A DNA stretch of 64,000 nucleotides from Pseudomonas sp. PD9R (GTDB lineage: Bacteria > Pseudomonadota > Gammaproteobacteria > Pseudomonadales > Pseudomonadaceae): positions 327,400 through 391,399 of the forward strand of contig NZ_JAHTMR010000001.1 of the NCBI RefSeq assembly GCF_019200975.1, written 5' to 3'. The notes beneath the pieces are model-generated. The model was not told where the DNA came from. It saw only the letters and a list, made by a program, of their open reading frames with translations, and made no database searches. The position numbers and the translations under genes are program-made. Below are positions 53,480 through 62,421 of this stretch, piece after piece (position 1 is the stretch's first letter; every line of letters begins with the position of its first letter).

Positions 53480-56260
53480 CTCGTCGATCAAGCGCTGCAC
53501 GGCGGTCAGGTCTGGCGTGGTGTAACCCTCGGTGAAGCGTTGGTAGATCGGCGTCAGCAGTTCATAGGCCTGTCGGTAATGGCCCTGACGCTGCCAAAGC
53601 CGCGCCAGCGAGGTGGCGCTGCGCAGTTCCCAGGCCAGGGCACCCTGGGATTTCGCTACGTTGAGCGCCCTGATCAGCACGCTTTCGGCGTCGCCGTTTT
53701 TTACCGGGCAATCGGCGGCCAGCAGCGCATCGGCCCGAGCACGCAGAATCTCCGCGGTGCTCCAGCCGGCCGCGCCGGTGTCGGCCCGCTGCAGCAAATC
53801 GTCATCGACGAAAGCCGTGTCGAGCGTGACCATGATTTCCTTGATCAAACCCACGCCAGCTCGCCGCGACGGGTGTGCGTCGGCACTGTCGATGACCTGT
53901 GCATAGTGTTGCGCCCAGGTGTAGAACAGCAACACCGAGTGTTTCTGCGCTTGTTCCAGCAACAGGTGCAACAGCTCGCGGGCGGTGCGAGTATCGCCGT
54001 TGTAATGGGCGATCAGGCAGCCGGCCAGCGCCAGGGTGTAGCAGATAGAGGTGCCATGGTTGATCTGCAAGGCAATGTTTAGCGCTTGGCGGGCGGCGCG
54101 CCAGGCTTGCTCCGGTTGACCCTGAATCCAGAGGATGCGCGCCAGAATCGTCAGGGCCGCAACGCTCTGGTCATATTGCACGCCAAAGCCATGGGTAAAA
54201 CGGTTGAGATGGCCGCTGTGGGCCATGCGCTGGATCACTTCTTCGGCACTTACCCGCGCGCGTTGTTGATCCCCGGAAAAGTGCAGGGCCAGCACCCGCA
54301 GGCGGTGGGTGCTGAGGGACAACACCGGGTCGCCGTGCAGCCCCAACCGGTCAAATTGCTGACTCTGTTCCAGGGCCATTTGGTAGTTGCCGCAACTGAG
54401 GTTGACCGCCAGATGCCCAGAGATGGCGCGCAGCTGTCCGGCCACATCGTTGCAGTGTTTGGCCAGGGTCCGGGCGCTGACGAAGGCTTCTACGGTTTCC
54501 GCCGTACCGCCCTGGGCGTGGTAACAGGCGCTGCCGAGGGCCAGTTTCAGGGCCATTTTCAAACGCGGGCAGGGCTCGGGCGCAGCATCGAGCAGCATCA
54601 GCGCTTTGCGCACGTAACCGCCGTGCTCCTTGAGCAGCGACAACTCCTGCCACAGTGGCGTCGATGTTGCAGTCAGGCGGATCGCCAGCGCGTGCGGCCC
54701 CTGGGCGGACAGCCCCCAGTCGAGGGCCGCACGAATGTCTTCCAGGCTGCGGGCATAGCGCTCGATCCACCGACCGGTTGGAATGTGCTCCCAGTCGTTC
54801 TGCGCCTGATGCATCAGGGCCAGGCAGCGTTCGGCGTGGCGTTCGCGGGTGTCGGGCAGTTCGGCGGTCTGTTCGAGTTTTTCCAGGGCGTAACTGCGGG
54901 TGGTGTCGAGCAGGCGGTAGAACACTTCTTCGTCACCAACGTCCACGTTGAGCAGGGACTTGGCCACCAGTTGCGTAATTGAGCCAAACACCTCACGGGG
55001 TTCAATGTGTTCGCCGACGATCACCGCCGCTGCCGACGCCAGAGTAAAGCCGCCACGGAAAACCCCCAGCCTGCGCAGGCAGGTTTGTTCGCAGGCACTG
55101 AGCAGTTCGAAGCTCCAGTCCAGCGTGGCGTGCAGGGTTTGATGCCGGCCCAGGGTCGTCAGGCAATTGTGGTTGAGCAGGCGAAAGCTGTCTTGCAATT
55201 GCGCAAGCAAACCGGCGAGGCCAAGGTTGTCCACTTGCGCGGCCGCGAGTTCCAGGGCCAGCGGAATGCCGTCGAGGCGCCGGCAGATGTCGATGACCAG
55301 CGGCAACTCGGCATCAGTCAGCTCGAAGCTGTCCTGGCTGGTCATTGCTCGCTCGACGAACAGTTGCAATGCGGAAAAACTCAGCGCCTGGGCACGGTCC
55401 AGCACCGCGATGGGCGGCGGGCAGTCCAGTGATTCCAGGCGCTGGACGAACTCCCCCTCGGCTCGCAGGCCCTCGCGACTGGTGGCCAGGATGTGTACCT
55501 GTGGCGCGCCACGCAGCAGGCATTCGCAAAGCAGTGCCACGGTGTCGATCAGGTGTTCGCAGTTGTCGATGACCAGCAACATCTGGCGATCGCGCAAGAA
55601 CGTCGCGAGGCCGATCATCGGTTCGCCGTCGTGCAGGGACAGGTCCAGCAGTGTCGCCAGATGGCTGGTGATTATCAGCGGATCGTTGATCGGCGTCAGG
55701 TCGAGCAGGCGAATACCATCTCGATAACGGCCAATCAGTTGCTCGGCGACACGCAGGGCCACGGTGGTCTTGCCGATGCCACCGGGGCCGACCAGCGTGA
55801 TGAAACGCTGGCGTGGCAAATGGGTAACCAGGTTGTCGACCAGCGCCTGACGGCCAATCAGCCGGGTGCGGCGCAGGGGCAGGTTATGGCCGCTCGACTC
55901 CAGCGGCTGGCTTCGCGGGTCTTGTTCGATCTGTTCCAGCGAGTACGGGGCGACAAAACTGTAGCCGCGCTGGGCCACGGTGACGATGTAGCGCTGGCCG
56001 GCCTGGCCATCGCCGAGGGCTTTGCGCAGGGCTGCCATGTGCACCCGCAGGTTGATCTCTTCCACTACGCTGTTGGGCCAGACTTCGGCGATCAATTGCT
56101 GCTTGCTGACGACATTCCCGGCGTGTTGCAACAGGATCACCAGGATGTCCATGGCCCTTCGGCCCAGGCGCAGGGGCCGGTCGGCCTCCATCACCAGGCG
56201 TTGTCCGGGGTAGATCCTGTAGGGGCCGAAAAGCACAGCCTGATCGGGGGAAAGGGTCAA
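53456..56260 (-). CDS. Winged-helix/STAND ATPase regulator with C-terminal helical repeats
   Basis: The 934-aa protein has an OmpR-type winged helix (residues of about 12-105). A STAND NTPase follows, with P-loop GPGGIGKTT at 158-166 and Walker B-like MLLVIDNCEHLIDTV near 232. The rest is a long C-terminal region of TPR-like helices (about 480-934) typical of LuxR/MalT-style sensors. Such proteins are ATP-driven transcription activators. The start is a TTG at 56260 behind GGCAGGAG. It is a paralogue of the convergent 490-aa protein. The ligand and target genes are unknown. Confidence 0.85.
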   Translation of the reverse strand: MTLSPDQAVLFGPYRIYPGQRLVMEADRPLRLGRRAMDILVILLQHAGNVVSKQQLIAEVWPNSVVEEINLRVHMAALRKALGDGQAGQRYIVTVAQRGYSFVAPYSLEQIEQDPRSQPLESSGHNLPLRRTRLIGRQALVDNLVTHLPRQRFITLVGPGGIGKTTVALRVAEQLIGRYRDGIRLLDLTPINDPLIITSHLATLLDLSLHDGEPMIGLATFLRDRQMLLVIDNCEHLIDTVALLCECLLRGAPQVHILATSREGLRAEGEFVQRLESLDCPPPIAVLDRAQALSFSALQLFVERAMTSQDSFELTDAELPLVIDICRRLDGIPLALELAAAQVDNLGLAGLLAQLQDSFRLLNHNCLTTLGRHQTLHATLDWSFELLSACEQTCLRRLGVFRGGFTLASAAAVIVGEHIEPREVFGSITQLVAKSLLNVDVGDEEVFYRLLDTTRSYALEKLEQTAELPDTRERHAERCLALMHQAQNDWEHIPTGRWIERYARSLEDIRAALDWGLSAQGPHALAIRLTATSTPLWQELSLLKEHGGYVRKALMLLDAAPEPCPRLKMALKLALGSACYHAQGGTAETVEAFVSARTLAKHCNDVAGQLRAISGHLAVNLSCGNYQMALEQSQQFDRLGLHGDPVLSLSTHRLRVLALHFSGDQQRARVSAEEVIQRMAHSGHLNRFTHGFGVQYDQSVAALTILARILWIQGQPEQAWRAARQALNIALQINHGTSICYTLALAGCLIAHYNGDTRTARELLHLLLEQAQKHSVLLFYTWAQHYAQVIDSADAHPSRRAGVGLIKEIMVTLDTAFVDDDLLQRADTGAAGWSTAEILRARADALLAADCPVKNGDAESVLIRALNVAKSQGALAWELRSATSLARLWQRQGHYRQAYELLTPIYQRFTEGYTTPDLTAVQRLIDELHSHLPA

Positions 56261-56619
56261 CGTGTCACTCCTGCCTGCATCCGTCTAGTACGCGGTTTTC
56301 CGAGCATATTCCTCAGGTTTTTTGTCGAGCGCAATGCGGTGCGCGAGTGACTGTCGGGTGCGCGCATTGACTGTAGCGTATCAGTCAGTAGCCGACAGTC
56401 CCGTGAACATTGGACAAGGGGTATGAATAAGGACGGTCGGGGCTTTTGGCGCACCAGGGAAAATTAACAACGTTTAACTCGTCCAACCTCCGGTCTACCC
56501 CCAAGACTCCTGTAGGAGCTGCCGAAGGCTGCGATCTCTTGATCTTGAAAACCAAAATCAAAAGATCGCAGCCTGCGGCAGTTCATACAGGGAATTTGCT
56601 TTTTCAGGAGGACGCCGAA
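56261..56619. other. Intergenic region with a REP pair
   Basis: About 360 bp separates divergent genes and contains the REP pair at 56509-56590. GGCAGGAG near 56265-56275 (minus strand) is the ribosome site of the 934-aa regulator. No other gene is seen. Confidence 0.5.
56509..56590. repeat. REP-type extragenic palindrome (inverted pair)
   Basis: TGTAGGAGCTGCCGAAGGCT...GATCTCTTGATC followed by the inverse ATCAAAAGATCGCAGCC...GGCAGTTCATACAG. It lies about 30 bp before the flavodoxin-family GTG start, so it may lie in that mRNA leader. Confidence 0.85.
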
Positions 56620-57195
56620 GTGAGCAAGGTAGTGGTGGTCTATCACAGCGGCTACGGGCATACCCGGGTCATGGCTGAAGCCGTGGCCTTGGGTGTGGAA
56701 CGGCATCTGGGCAGCACCTGCCGGCTGATTGCGGTGGAAGAAGTGGACGAACACTGGGAGCAGTTGCACCAGGCCGATGGGATCATTTTCGGCGCGCCGA
56801 CCTATATGGGCAGTGCTTCGGCCGCCTTCAAGGGCTTCATGGAAGCCACGGCGTCGTTCTACCTGGCACAGCCGTGGCGCGACAAACTGGCTGCCGGCTT
56901 CACCAACTCCGGCTGCCTGTGCGGCGACAAGCTCAACACGTTGCTGCAGATGGCGGTATTCGCCGCCCAGCATTCAATGATCTGGGTCGGCCTCGACCTG
57001 TTGCCGGCGCGCTCCGGCACCGGCGTGTTCGACGGGCAAATGAATCGCCTGGGCAGTTCGCTCGGTGCCATGGCCCAGTCGAATGTCGAACAATCCCCTG
57101 ATCTCGCCCCGCCCCCAGAAGACCGCTGCACCGCCGCGCATCTGGGCGAGCGGGTCGCACGACTGGCCGAGCGCATGGGCCGCGCATCTGAATGA
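56620..57195 (+). CDS. Flavodoxin/NADPH-dependent FMN reductase-family protein
   Basis: The GTG at 56620 follows CAGGAGGACGCCGAA and gives a 191-aa protein. The open frame continues upstream through the REP, which is judged non-coding. The FMN phosphate loop is VVVVYHSGYGHTRVMAEAVA at the N-terminus. ADGIIFGAPTYMGSASAAFK and AGFTNSGCLCGDKLNTLLQM complete the WrbA-like FMN site. It probably reduces quinones or other acceptors by two electrons. It is first in a run with a hydrolase and a catalase, suggesting a protective role. Confidence 0.87.
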   Translation: MSKVVVVYHSGYGHTRVMAEAVALGVERHLGSTCRLIAVEEVDEHWEQLHQADGIIFGAPTYMGSASAAFKGFMEATASFYLAQPWRDKLAAGFTNSGCLCGDKLNTLLQMAVFAAQHSMIWVGLDLLPARSGTGVFDGQMNRLGSSLGAMAQSNVEQSPDLAPPPEDRCTAAHLGERVARLAERMGRASE

Positions 57196-57227
57196 TTCCA
57201 ACTAACCCCACGTAAGGAGCACGCCTC

Positions 57228-58052
57228 ATGAGCACGTTCACCACCCGCGACGGCACCGAGATTTACTTCAAGGACTGGGGCACCGGTCAACCCATCGTCT
57301 TCAGCCACGGTTGGCCCCTGAATGCCGACAGCTGGGAATCGCAGATGATCTTCCTCGCGTCCCAGGGCTACCGGGTCATCGCCCACGACCGTCGCGGCCA
57401 CGGTCGCTCCAGCCAGCCATGGTTCGGCAATGACATGGACACCTACGCCGATGACCTCGCGCAACTGATCGAACACCTGGATTTGCAGAACGCCGTACTG
57501 TTCGGTTTCTCCACCGGTGGCGGCGAAGTGGCGCGTTACATCGGTCGCCATGGCACCGACCGCGTGGCCAAGGCCGGGCTGATTTCATCAGTGCCGCCGT
57601 TGATGCTCAAGACCGCAGCCAACCCTGGTGGCTTGCCGATCGAAGTGTTCGACGGCATTCGCCAGGCTTCATTGGTTGACCGCTCGCAGCTGTACAAGGA
57701 CCTCGCCAGCGGCCCGTTCTTCGGCTTCAACAAGTCTGATGCCAAGCCGTCCCAAGGCATGATCGACTGGTTCTGGATGCAGGGCATGACCGCCGGTCAC
57801 AAGAACGCTTACGACTGCATCAAGGCATTCTCGGAAACCGACTTCACCGAAGACCTGAAGAAATTCGACATCCCTACGCTGGTGGTGCACGGCGACGCCG
57901 ACCAGGTGGTGCCGATCGAAGCGGCGGGCATTGCTTCGGCAGGATTGGTGAAAGGTTCTACGCTGAAGGTCTACCCCGGCGCGCCCCACGGCTTGACTGA
58001 CACCCACAAGGATCAGCTCAACGCCGATCTGCTGGCGTTCCTGAAGGGTTGA
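57228..58052 (+). CDS. Alpha/beta hydrolase (non-heme chloroperoxidase/arylesterase type)
   Basis: The 274-aa hydrolase has an oxyanion region [20 protein letters not shown] and [12 protein letters not shown]. The nucleophile elbow is [12 protein letters not shown] near residue 95, the acid is in [11 protein letters not shown] and the His in [12 protein letters not shown]. The group includes cofactor-free haloperoxidases and aryl esterases that also perhydrolyse acids. The ATG at 57228 follows AAGGAGCACGCCTC. It lies between a flavodoxin-like gene and a catalase gene. Confidence 0.9.
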   Translation: MSTFTTRDGTEIYFKDWGTGQPIVFSHGWPLNADSWESQMIFLASQGYRVIAHDRRGHGRSSQPWFGNDMDTYADDLAQLIEHLDLQNAVLFGFSTGGGEVARYIGRHGTDRVAKAGLISSVPPLMLKTAANPGGLPIEVFDGIRQASLVDRSQLYKDLASGPFFGFNKSDAKPSQGMIDWFWMQGMTAGHKNAYDCIKAFSETDFTEDLKKFDIPTLVVHGDADQVVPIEAAGIASAGLVKGSTLKVYPGAPHGLTDTHKDQLNADLLAFLKG

Positions 58053-58125
58053 TGCACACCGGCGCGGGCGTAGATCTGCGCCGGTTCTTGCTCCTGATGA
58101 GCAACCATCCATTGAGAACCTGATC

Positions 58126-59568
58126 GTGAAAAAACTGACCAACGCCACCGGCGCTCCGGTGGCCGACAACCTCAATATCCAGACCGCTGGCCCCCGTGGC
58201 CCGGCACTTCTGCAAGACATCTGGTTACTGGAAAAACTCGCTCACTTTGACCGTGAATTGGTCCCGGAACGCCGCATGCACGCCAAGGGCGCCGGCGCCT
58301 ACGGCACCTTCACCGTTACCCATGACATTACCCGTTATACCAAAGCCAATATTTTCAGCTCAGTGGGCAAACAGACACCGCTGTTCGTGCGTTTTTCCTC
58401 GGTGGCCGGTGAGCGCGGTGCGGCGGATGCCGAGCGCGATATCCGGGGTTTTGCGGTGAAGTTCTACACCGACGAAGGCAACTGGGACATCGTTGGCAAC
58501 AACACCCCGGTGTTTTTCTTCCGCGACCCGCTGCGTTTTTCCGACCTCAACCATGTGGTCAAACGCGACCCGCGCACCGGCCTGCGTAATGCCACCAGCA
58601 ACTGGGATTTCTGGTCGCTGCTGCCCGAAGCGTTGCACCAGGTCACCATCGTCATGAGCGATCGCGGCATTCCCACCAGTTTCCGCCACATGCACGGTTT
58701 CGGCAGCCACACCTTCAGCCTGATCGACCGTGATAACCAGCGAGTGTGGGTGAAGTTTCATTTCGTCTGCCAGCAAGGCATCGAAAACCTCTCGGATGCC
58801 GAGGCCGCCGTGGTGGTTGGCAAGGACCGCGAAAGCAATCTGCGGGATTTGTACGAAAGCATCGAGCAAGGCCATTTTCCGCGTTGGAAACTGTGCGTCC
58901 AGGTGATGACCGAAGCGCAGGCGAATACCTATAGGCACAACCCGTTTGATTTGACCAAGGTCTGGCCACATGGCGAGTTCCCGCTGATCGAAGTCGGCAC
59001 CATGGAGCTCAATCGCAACGCCGAGAACCACTTTGCCGAAATCGAACAAGCGGCGTTTTCCCCGGCCAACGTGGTGCCCGGTGTCAGCTTCTCGCCGGAC
59101 CGCATGTTGCAGGCGCGGCTGTTTTCCTATGGCGACGCGCAGCGCTATCGTCTGGGCGTCAACTTCAATCACATCCCGGTCAACGCACCGCGCTGCCCAC
59201 ACCACAGCTATCACCGTGACGGCGCCATGCGCACTGACGGCAACCTGGGCGGCACCGCCAGTTATTTCCCGAACAGCGTGGGTGAGTGGGAGGACTCGAA
59301 GGAACTGTCCGAGCCGCCGCTGCCGTTGGAAGGCTTTGCCCAACACTACGACCATCGGCTCGAAGAGGATCATTACGAGCAGCCGGGCAATCTGTTTCGC
59401 CTGCTCGACCCGGCGCGCCAACAGTTGTTGTTCGAGAACACCGCTCGGGCCATGAACGGTGTTCCGCAATTGATCCGTCAGCGGCATATCGACAACTGCA
59501 CCAAGGCTGATCCGGCCTATGGTCGCGGGGTGGCGGATGCGTTGGAGCGGTTGGTTCCACTGCGGTAG
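58126..59568 (+). CDS. katA: Catalase (monofunctional heme type)
   Basis: The 480-aa enzyme dismutates hydrogen peroxide. The active-site His lies in [20 protein letters not shown], the catalytic Asn in [18 protein letters not shown], and the proximal heme Tyr in [18 protein letters not shown]. Length fits the small-subunit clade 3 catalases such as KatA. There is no signal peptide, so it is cytoplasmic. The start is GTG 58126 ([15 protein letters not shown]). It is not adjacent to oxyR or a ferredoxin gene. Confidence 0.95.
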   Translation: MKKLTNATGAPVADNLNIQTAGPRGPALLQDIWLLEKLAHFDRELVPERRMHAKGAGAYGTFTVTHDITRYTKANIFSSVGKQTPLFVRFSSVAGERGAADAERDIRGFAVKFYTDEGNWDIVGNNTPVFFFRDPLRFSDLNHVVKRDPRTGLRNATSNWDFWSLLPEALHQVTIVMSDRGIPTSFRHMHGFGSHTFSLIDRDNQRVWVKFHFVCQQGIENLSDAEAAVVVGKDRESNLRDLYESIEQGHFPRWKLCVQVMTEAQANTYRHNPFDLTKVWPHGEFPLIEVGTMELNRNAENHFAEIEQAAFSPANVVPGVSFSPDRMLQARLFSYGDAQRYRLGVNFNHIPVNAPRCPHHSYHRDGAMRTDGNLGGTASYFPNSVGEWEDSKELSEPPLPLEGFAQHYDHRLEEDHYEQPGNLFRLLDPARQQLLFENTARAMNGVPQLIRQRHIDNCTKADPAYGRGVADALERLVPLR

Positions 59569-59573
59569 AGAAA

Positions 59574-59655
59574 GATCAAAAGATCGCAGCCTTCGGCAGC
59601 TCCTACATTGGAATGCATATCCCTGTAGGTGCTGCCGCAGGCTGCGATCTTTTGC
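59574..59655. repeat. REP-type extragenic palindrome (inverted pair), partly inside a coding frame
   Basis: GATCAAAAGATCGCAGCC...GGCAGCTCCTACA and the inverse TGTAGGTGCTGCCGCAGGCT...GATCTTTTG. The stop codon of the neighbouring AraC gene lies within it, so the repeat supplies that protein's last residues. Confidence 0.85.
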
Positions 59656-60058
59656 TTCTCAGGTCACCCACGACCTTACAACGCCAGGCAAACGGATTGA
59701 TGCCTTCGCTGCGGGTGAACATGTGGCAGAAATGCGCCTGGTCACAGAAACCGCATTCGAGGCTGATTTGTGTGAGGCTCAGGTCGGTGTGCTGGATCAA
59801 CAGCTTGGCCCGGGCGATGCGCTGCTGGCGTATCCAGTCCTGTGGCGAGTAGCCGGTGCTGCACTTGAATGCACGGGAGAAATGACTGCGGGAGAGGGCA
59901 CAGGCTTCGGCCAGTTCGGTGACTTCCAGGCTGTCGCCGAGGCGTTCAAGAATAATTTTTTTTACCAGCCGCTCGCGCTGCGGACTGAGGCCGCCACTGA
60001 TGGTTTTGCACGATTCGCTGATAGAGGGGCGGGCGACGAGTTGCTGTAAATGAGCCAT
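59603..60058 (-). CDS. Short AraC-family regulator with a REP-encoded C-terminus
   Basis: The 151-aa protein is essentially a lone AraC DNA-binding domain (VTELAEACALSRSHFSRAFK, then SLTQISLECGFCDQAHFCHM, FTRSEGINPFAWR) with a short N-terminal extension and no ligand domain. The ATG at 60058 starts MAHLQQLVARPSISESCKTI. After the domain, the tail KRSQPAAAPTGICIPM is read from the REP, so the original stop was lost or the repeat inserted at the gene's end. It may control the neighbouring catalase or hydrolase genes. Confidence 0.82.
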   Translation of the reverse strand: MAHLQQLVARPSISESCKTISGGLSPQRERLVKKIILERLGDSLEVTELAEACALSRSHFSRAFKCSTGYSPQDWIRQQRIARAKLLIQHTDLSLTQISLECGFCDQAHFCHMFTRSEGINPFAWRCKVVGDLRSKRSQPAAAPTGICIPM

Positions 60059-60318
60059 GTCCAATATCCGTGTTAGTGGGAATGTACTGGCGCACTGCAC
60101 GCTCAGCCAGCACATGCCCTCTGGAAAAAAACAGCTCTGCGCAGAGGGTTTTATTGTTGGGGGCTACTCGTGGGCTGACGAGTTAAACGTTGTTAATTCC
60201 ACGCTCGCGCGACCAACTCAGCACACCGTTGCAAGTGCGCTGCAGATGGGCCGGGCAAGATGGGACCAATAGGGGCGGACCATGCGGCCGCTGTTTTGAT
60301 TCGATCAACGGTGGATAG

Positions 60319-61311
60319 ATGAAACATTCATTGCAGACAACGCTCGGCGCTCTCGGCCTGGCACTGGCGCTGACTTCGACCGGCGCGTCGGCGCAGGCTC
60401 CACAAGTGGGAACGCAAGTGCCCGGTTACTTCCGCCTGGCGCTGGGGGATTACGAAGTGACCGCGTTGTTCGACGGTTACAACGATCTGTCGCCGAAACT
60501 GCTCCAGGGCATGAGTCAGAGCCAGATTCGCGCGCTTTTGGCCCGCCGCTCTATTGAAACGCCCGGTGTGCAGACCGCGTTCAACGCCTTCCTGATCAAT
60601 ACCGGCAAGCAACTGATTCTGGTCGACACCGGGGCCGGGCAATGCATCGGTGCCACCGCCGGCCAGCTCTCGGCGAACATGCAGGCTGCCGGCTACAAAC
60701 CGGAGCAGGTCGATACCATTCTGCTTACTCACTTGCATCTGGACCACGTTTGCGGGCTGGTGGATGGCAAGCAACAGCCGATCTTTGCCAATGCCACGGT
60801 GTATGCCGCCAAGGCTGAAGCCGACTATTGGCTCGACCCGCAAGCGCTGGCGAAGGCGCCCGAAGCGGCCAAAGGATTCTTCAAAATCGCCCAGGACTCC
60901 ACCGCGCCTTACATCGCCACCGGGCGCTTCAAGACCTTCGCACCGGGCCAGTCGCCGGTGCCGGGCGTGGTCGAAGCCGACCTGCAAGCCGGGCACACGC
61001 CGGGCAGCACCACCTACCGGTTCACCTCTCAGGGGCAGAGCATTCTGTTCATGGGCGACCTGGTGCATAACCTGGCGGTGCAGTTCCTGCATCCTGAAGT
61101 GTCGATCGGTTTTGACGTCAACAGCCAGCAAGCGATCAACAGTCGCGCCAAAGTGTTCAGCGCGGCAGCCGCGAACAAAACCTGGGTGACGGCCGCGCAC
61201 TTGCCCTTCCCGGGCATCGGTCACATCACTGCCGAGGGCAAACATTTCCAGTGGGTGCCTGTGGAATACGGGCCGTATAAACGAGCGGCGAATGTGCCGT
61301 TGATCGAGTAG
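60319..61311 (+). CDS. Exported metallo-beta-lactamase-fold hydrolase
   Basis: The 330-aa precursor has a signal peptide (MKHSLQTTLGALGLALALTS, cleavage near ASA-QA). The MBL fold has the metal motif THLHLDHVCG near residue 142, with further ligands in LQAGHTPGSTTYRF and MGDLVHN. Such exported proteins include N-acyl-homoserine lactonase-like and other hydrolases; the substrate is unknown. A 260-bp region with an AraC gene on the other side, and a LysR gene 47 bp downstream, suggest regulated expression. Confidence 0.88.
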   Translation: MKHSLQTTLGALGLALALTSTGASAQAPQVGTQVPGYFRLALGDYEVTALFDGYNDLSPKLLQGMSQSQIRALLARRSIETPGVQTAFNAFLINTGKQLILVDTGAGQCIGATAGQLSANMQAAGYKPEQVDTILLTHLHLDHVCGLVDGKQQPIFANATVYAAKAEADYWLDPQALAKAPEAAKGFFKIAQDSTAPYIATGRFKTFAPGQSPVPGVVEADLQAGHTPGSTTYRFTSQGQSILFMGDLVHNLAVQFLHPEVSIGFDVNSQQAINSRAKVFSAAAANKTWVTAAHLPFPGIGHITAEGKHFQWVPVEYGPYKRAANVPLIE

Positions 61312-61358
61312 AGTTCGCAGCACTTGCGCCTGGCTCAACACACAAGGGAACCGTGCCT

Positions 61359-62285
61359 ATGAACCGTAACGATCTGCGCCGCGTCGACATGAACCTGCTG
61401 GTGATTTTCGAAGCGTTGATGTTCGAAAAGAACCTGACCCGCGTCGCGGAAAAACTGTTCATGGGCCAACCGGCGGTCAGTGCTGCCCTGGGTCGCTTGC
61501 GCGATTTGTTCGACGATCCGCTGCTGTTGCGCAATGGTCGCGGTATGGAGCCGACAGGGCGGGCGCTGGCGATACTCAAGGAACTGCAACCGGCGATGGA
61601 CACCATCTCCGGCGCCGTCAGCCGGGCCAAGGAATTCGATCCGACGACAAGCTGTGATGTGTTTCGCATAGGTTTGTCTGACGACGCCGAGTTCGGTTTG
61701 TTTCCGCCGTTGTTGCGCCAGTTGCAAGAAGAGGCTCCGGGCATTGTCGTGGTGGTACGCCGGGCCAATTATTTGCTGATGCCGGCGCTGTTGGCATCGG
61801 GGGAAATCTCGGTGGGCGTGAGCTACACCACGGATCTGCCGGCGAATGCCAAGCGCAAGAAGCTGCGTGATATTCCCTGCAAAGTGCTGCGTGGCGATAA
61901 GCGGCCGGGGACGCTGACCCTGGATGAATACTGCGAGCGGCCTCATGCGATGGTTTCGTTTTCCGGGGACTTGAGCGGCAACATCGATCTGGATCTGGCT
62001 AAACTTGGCCGCTCCCGGCGGGTGGTGCTCGGTGTGCCGCAGTTCAGTGGCTTGCGTGCGTTGCTCGCGGGCACTGAGATGATCGCCACCGTTCCTGATT
62101 ATGCGGCTTGTGCGTTAGTGGAAGGGTGTGGCTTGCGGGCTGAAGATCCGCCGTTTCCCATCGACGCCGCGCAACTCTCGATGGCCTGGAGCGGGGTGCA
62201 TGACAACGATCCGGCGGAGCGCTGGTTGCGGTCGCGGATCAGTCAGTTCATGTCTACGCCTGTGAACGATTCGGCTTCTGCCTGA
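61359..62285 (+). CDS. LysR-family regulator
   Basis: The 308-aa protein has an N-terminal winged helix (VIFEALMFEKNLTRVAEKLF, then GQPAVSAALGRLRDLFDDPL) and a type 2 periplasmic-binding effector domain. The ATG at 61359 is better spaced from AGGGAA than a GTG 6 bp upstream. It lies in the same direction, 47 bp after the metallo-beta-lactamase-fold gene, and may control it. The inducer is unknown. Confidence 0.9.
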   Translation: MNRNDLRRVDMNLLVIFEALMFEKNLTRVAEKLFMGQPAVSAALGRLRDLFDDPLLLRNGRGMEPTGRALAILKELQPAMDTISGAVSRAKEFDPTTSCDVFRIGLSDDAEFGLFPPLLRQLQEEAPGIVVVVRRANYLLMPALLASGEISVGVSYTTDLPANAKRKKLRDIPCKVLRGDKRPGTLTLDEYCERPHAMVSFSGDLSGNIDLDLAKLGRSRRVVLGVPQFSGLRALLAGTEMIATVPDYAACALVEGCGLRAEDPPFPIDAAQLSMAWSGVHDNDPAERWLRSRISQFMSTPVNDSASA

Positions 62286-62298
62286 CTGCATCCGTCCC

Positions 62299-62385
62299 CT
62301 GTTGGAGCTGCCGCAGGCTGCGATCTTTTGATCTGCTTTTTGAAAATCAAGATCAAAAGATCGCAGCCTTCGGCAGCTCCTACAG
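62299..62385. repeat. REP-type extragenic palindrome (inverted pair)
   Basis: CTGTTGGAGCTGCCGCAGGC...GATCTTTTGATC and the inverse GATCAAAAGATCGCAGCC...GGCAGCTCCTACAG lie between the convergent LysR gene and the duplicated membrane-protein gene. Confidence 0.85.
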
Positions 62386-62421
62386 AGGGGCGGGCAGCGT
62401 GAGTTTCGGGGGCAATCCATC

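Noticed and set aside
56446..56619. Extended N-terminus of the flavodoxin-family protein
   Set aside because: The extra 58 codons translate a REP element and have no ribosome site. The GTG at 56620 has a strong one and gives the family's normal start.
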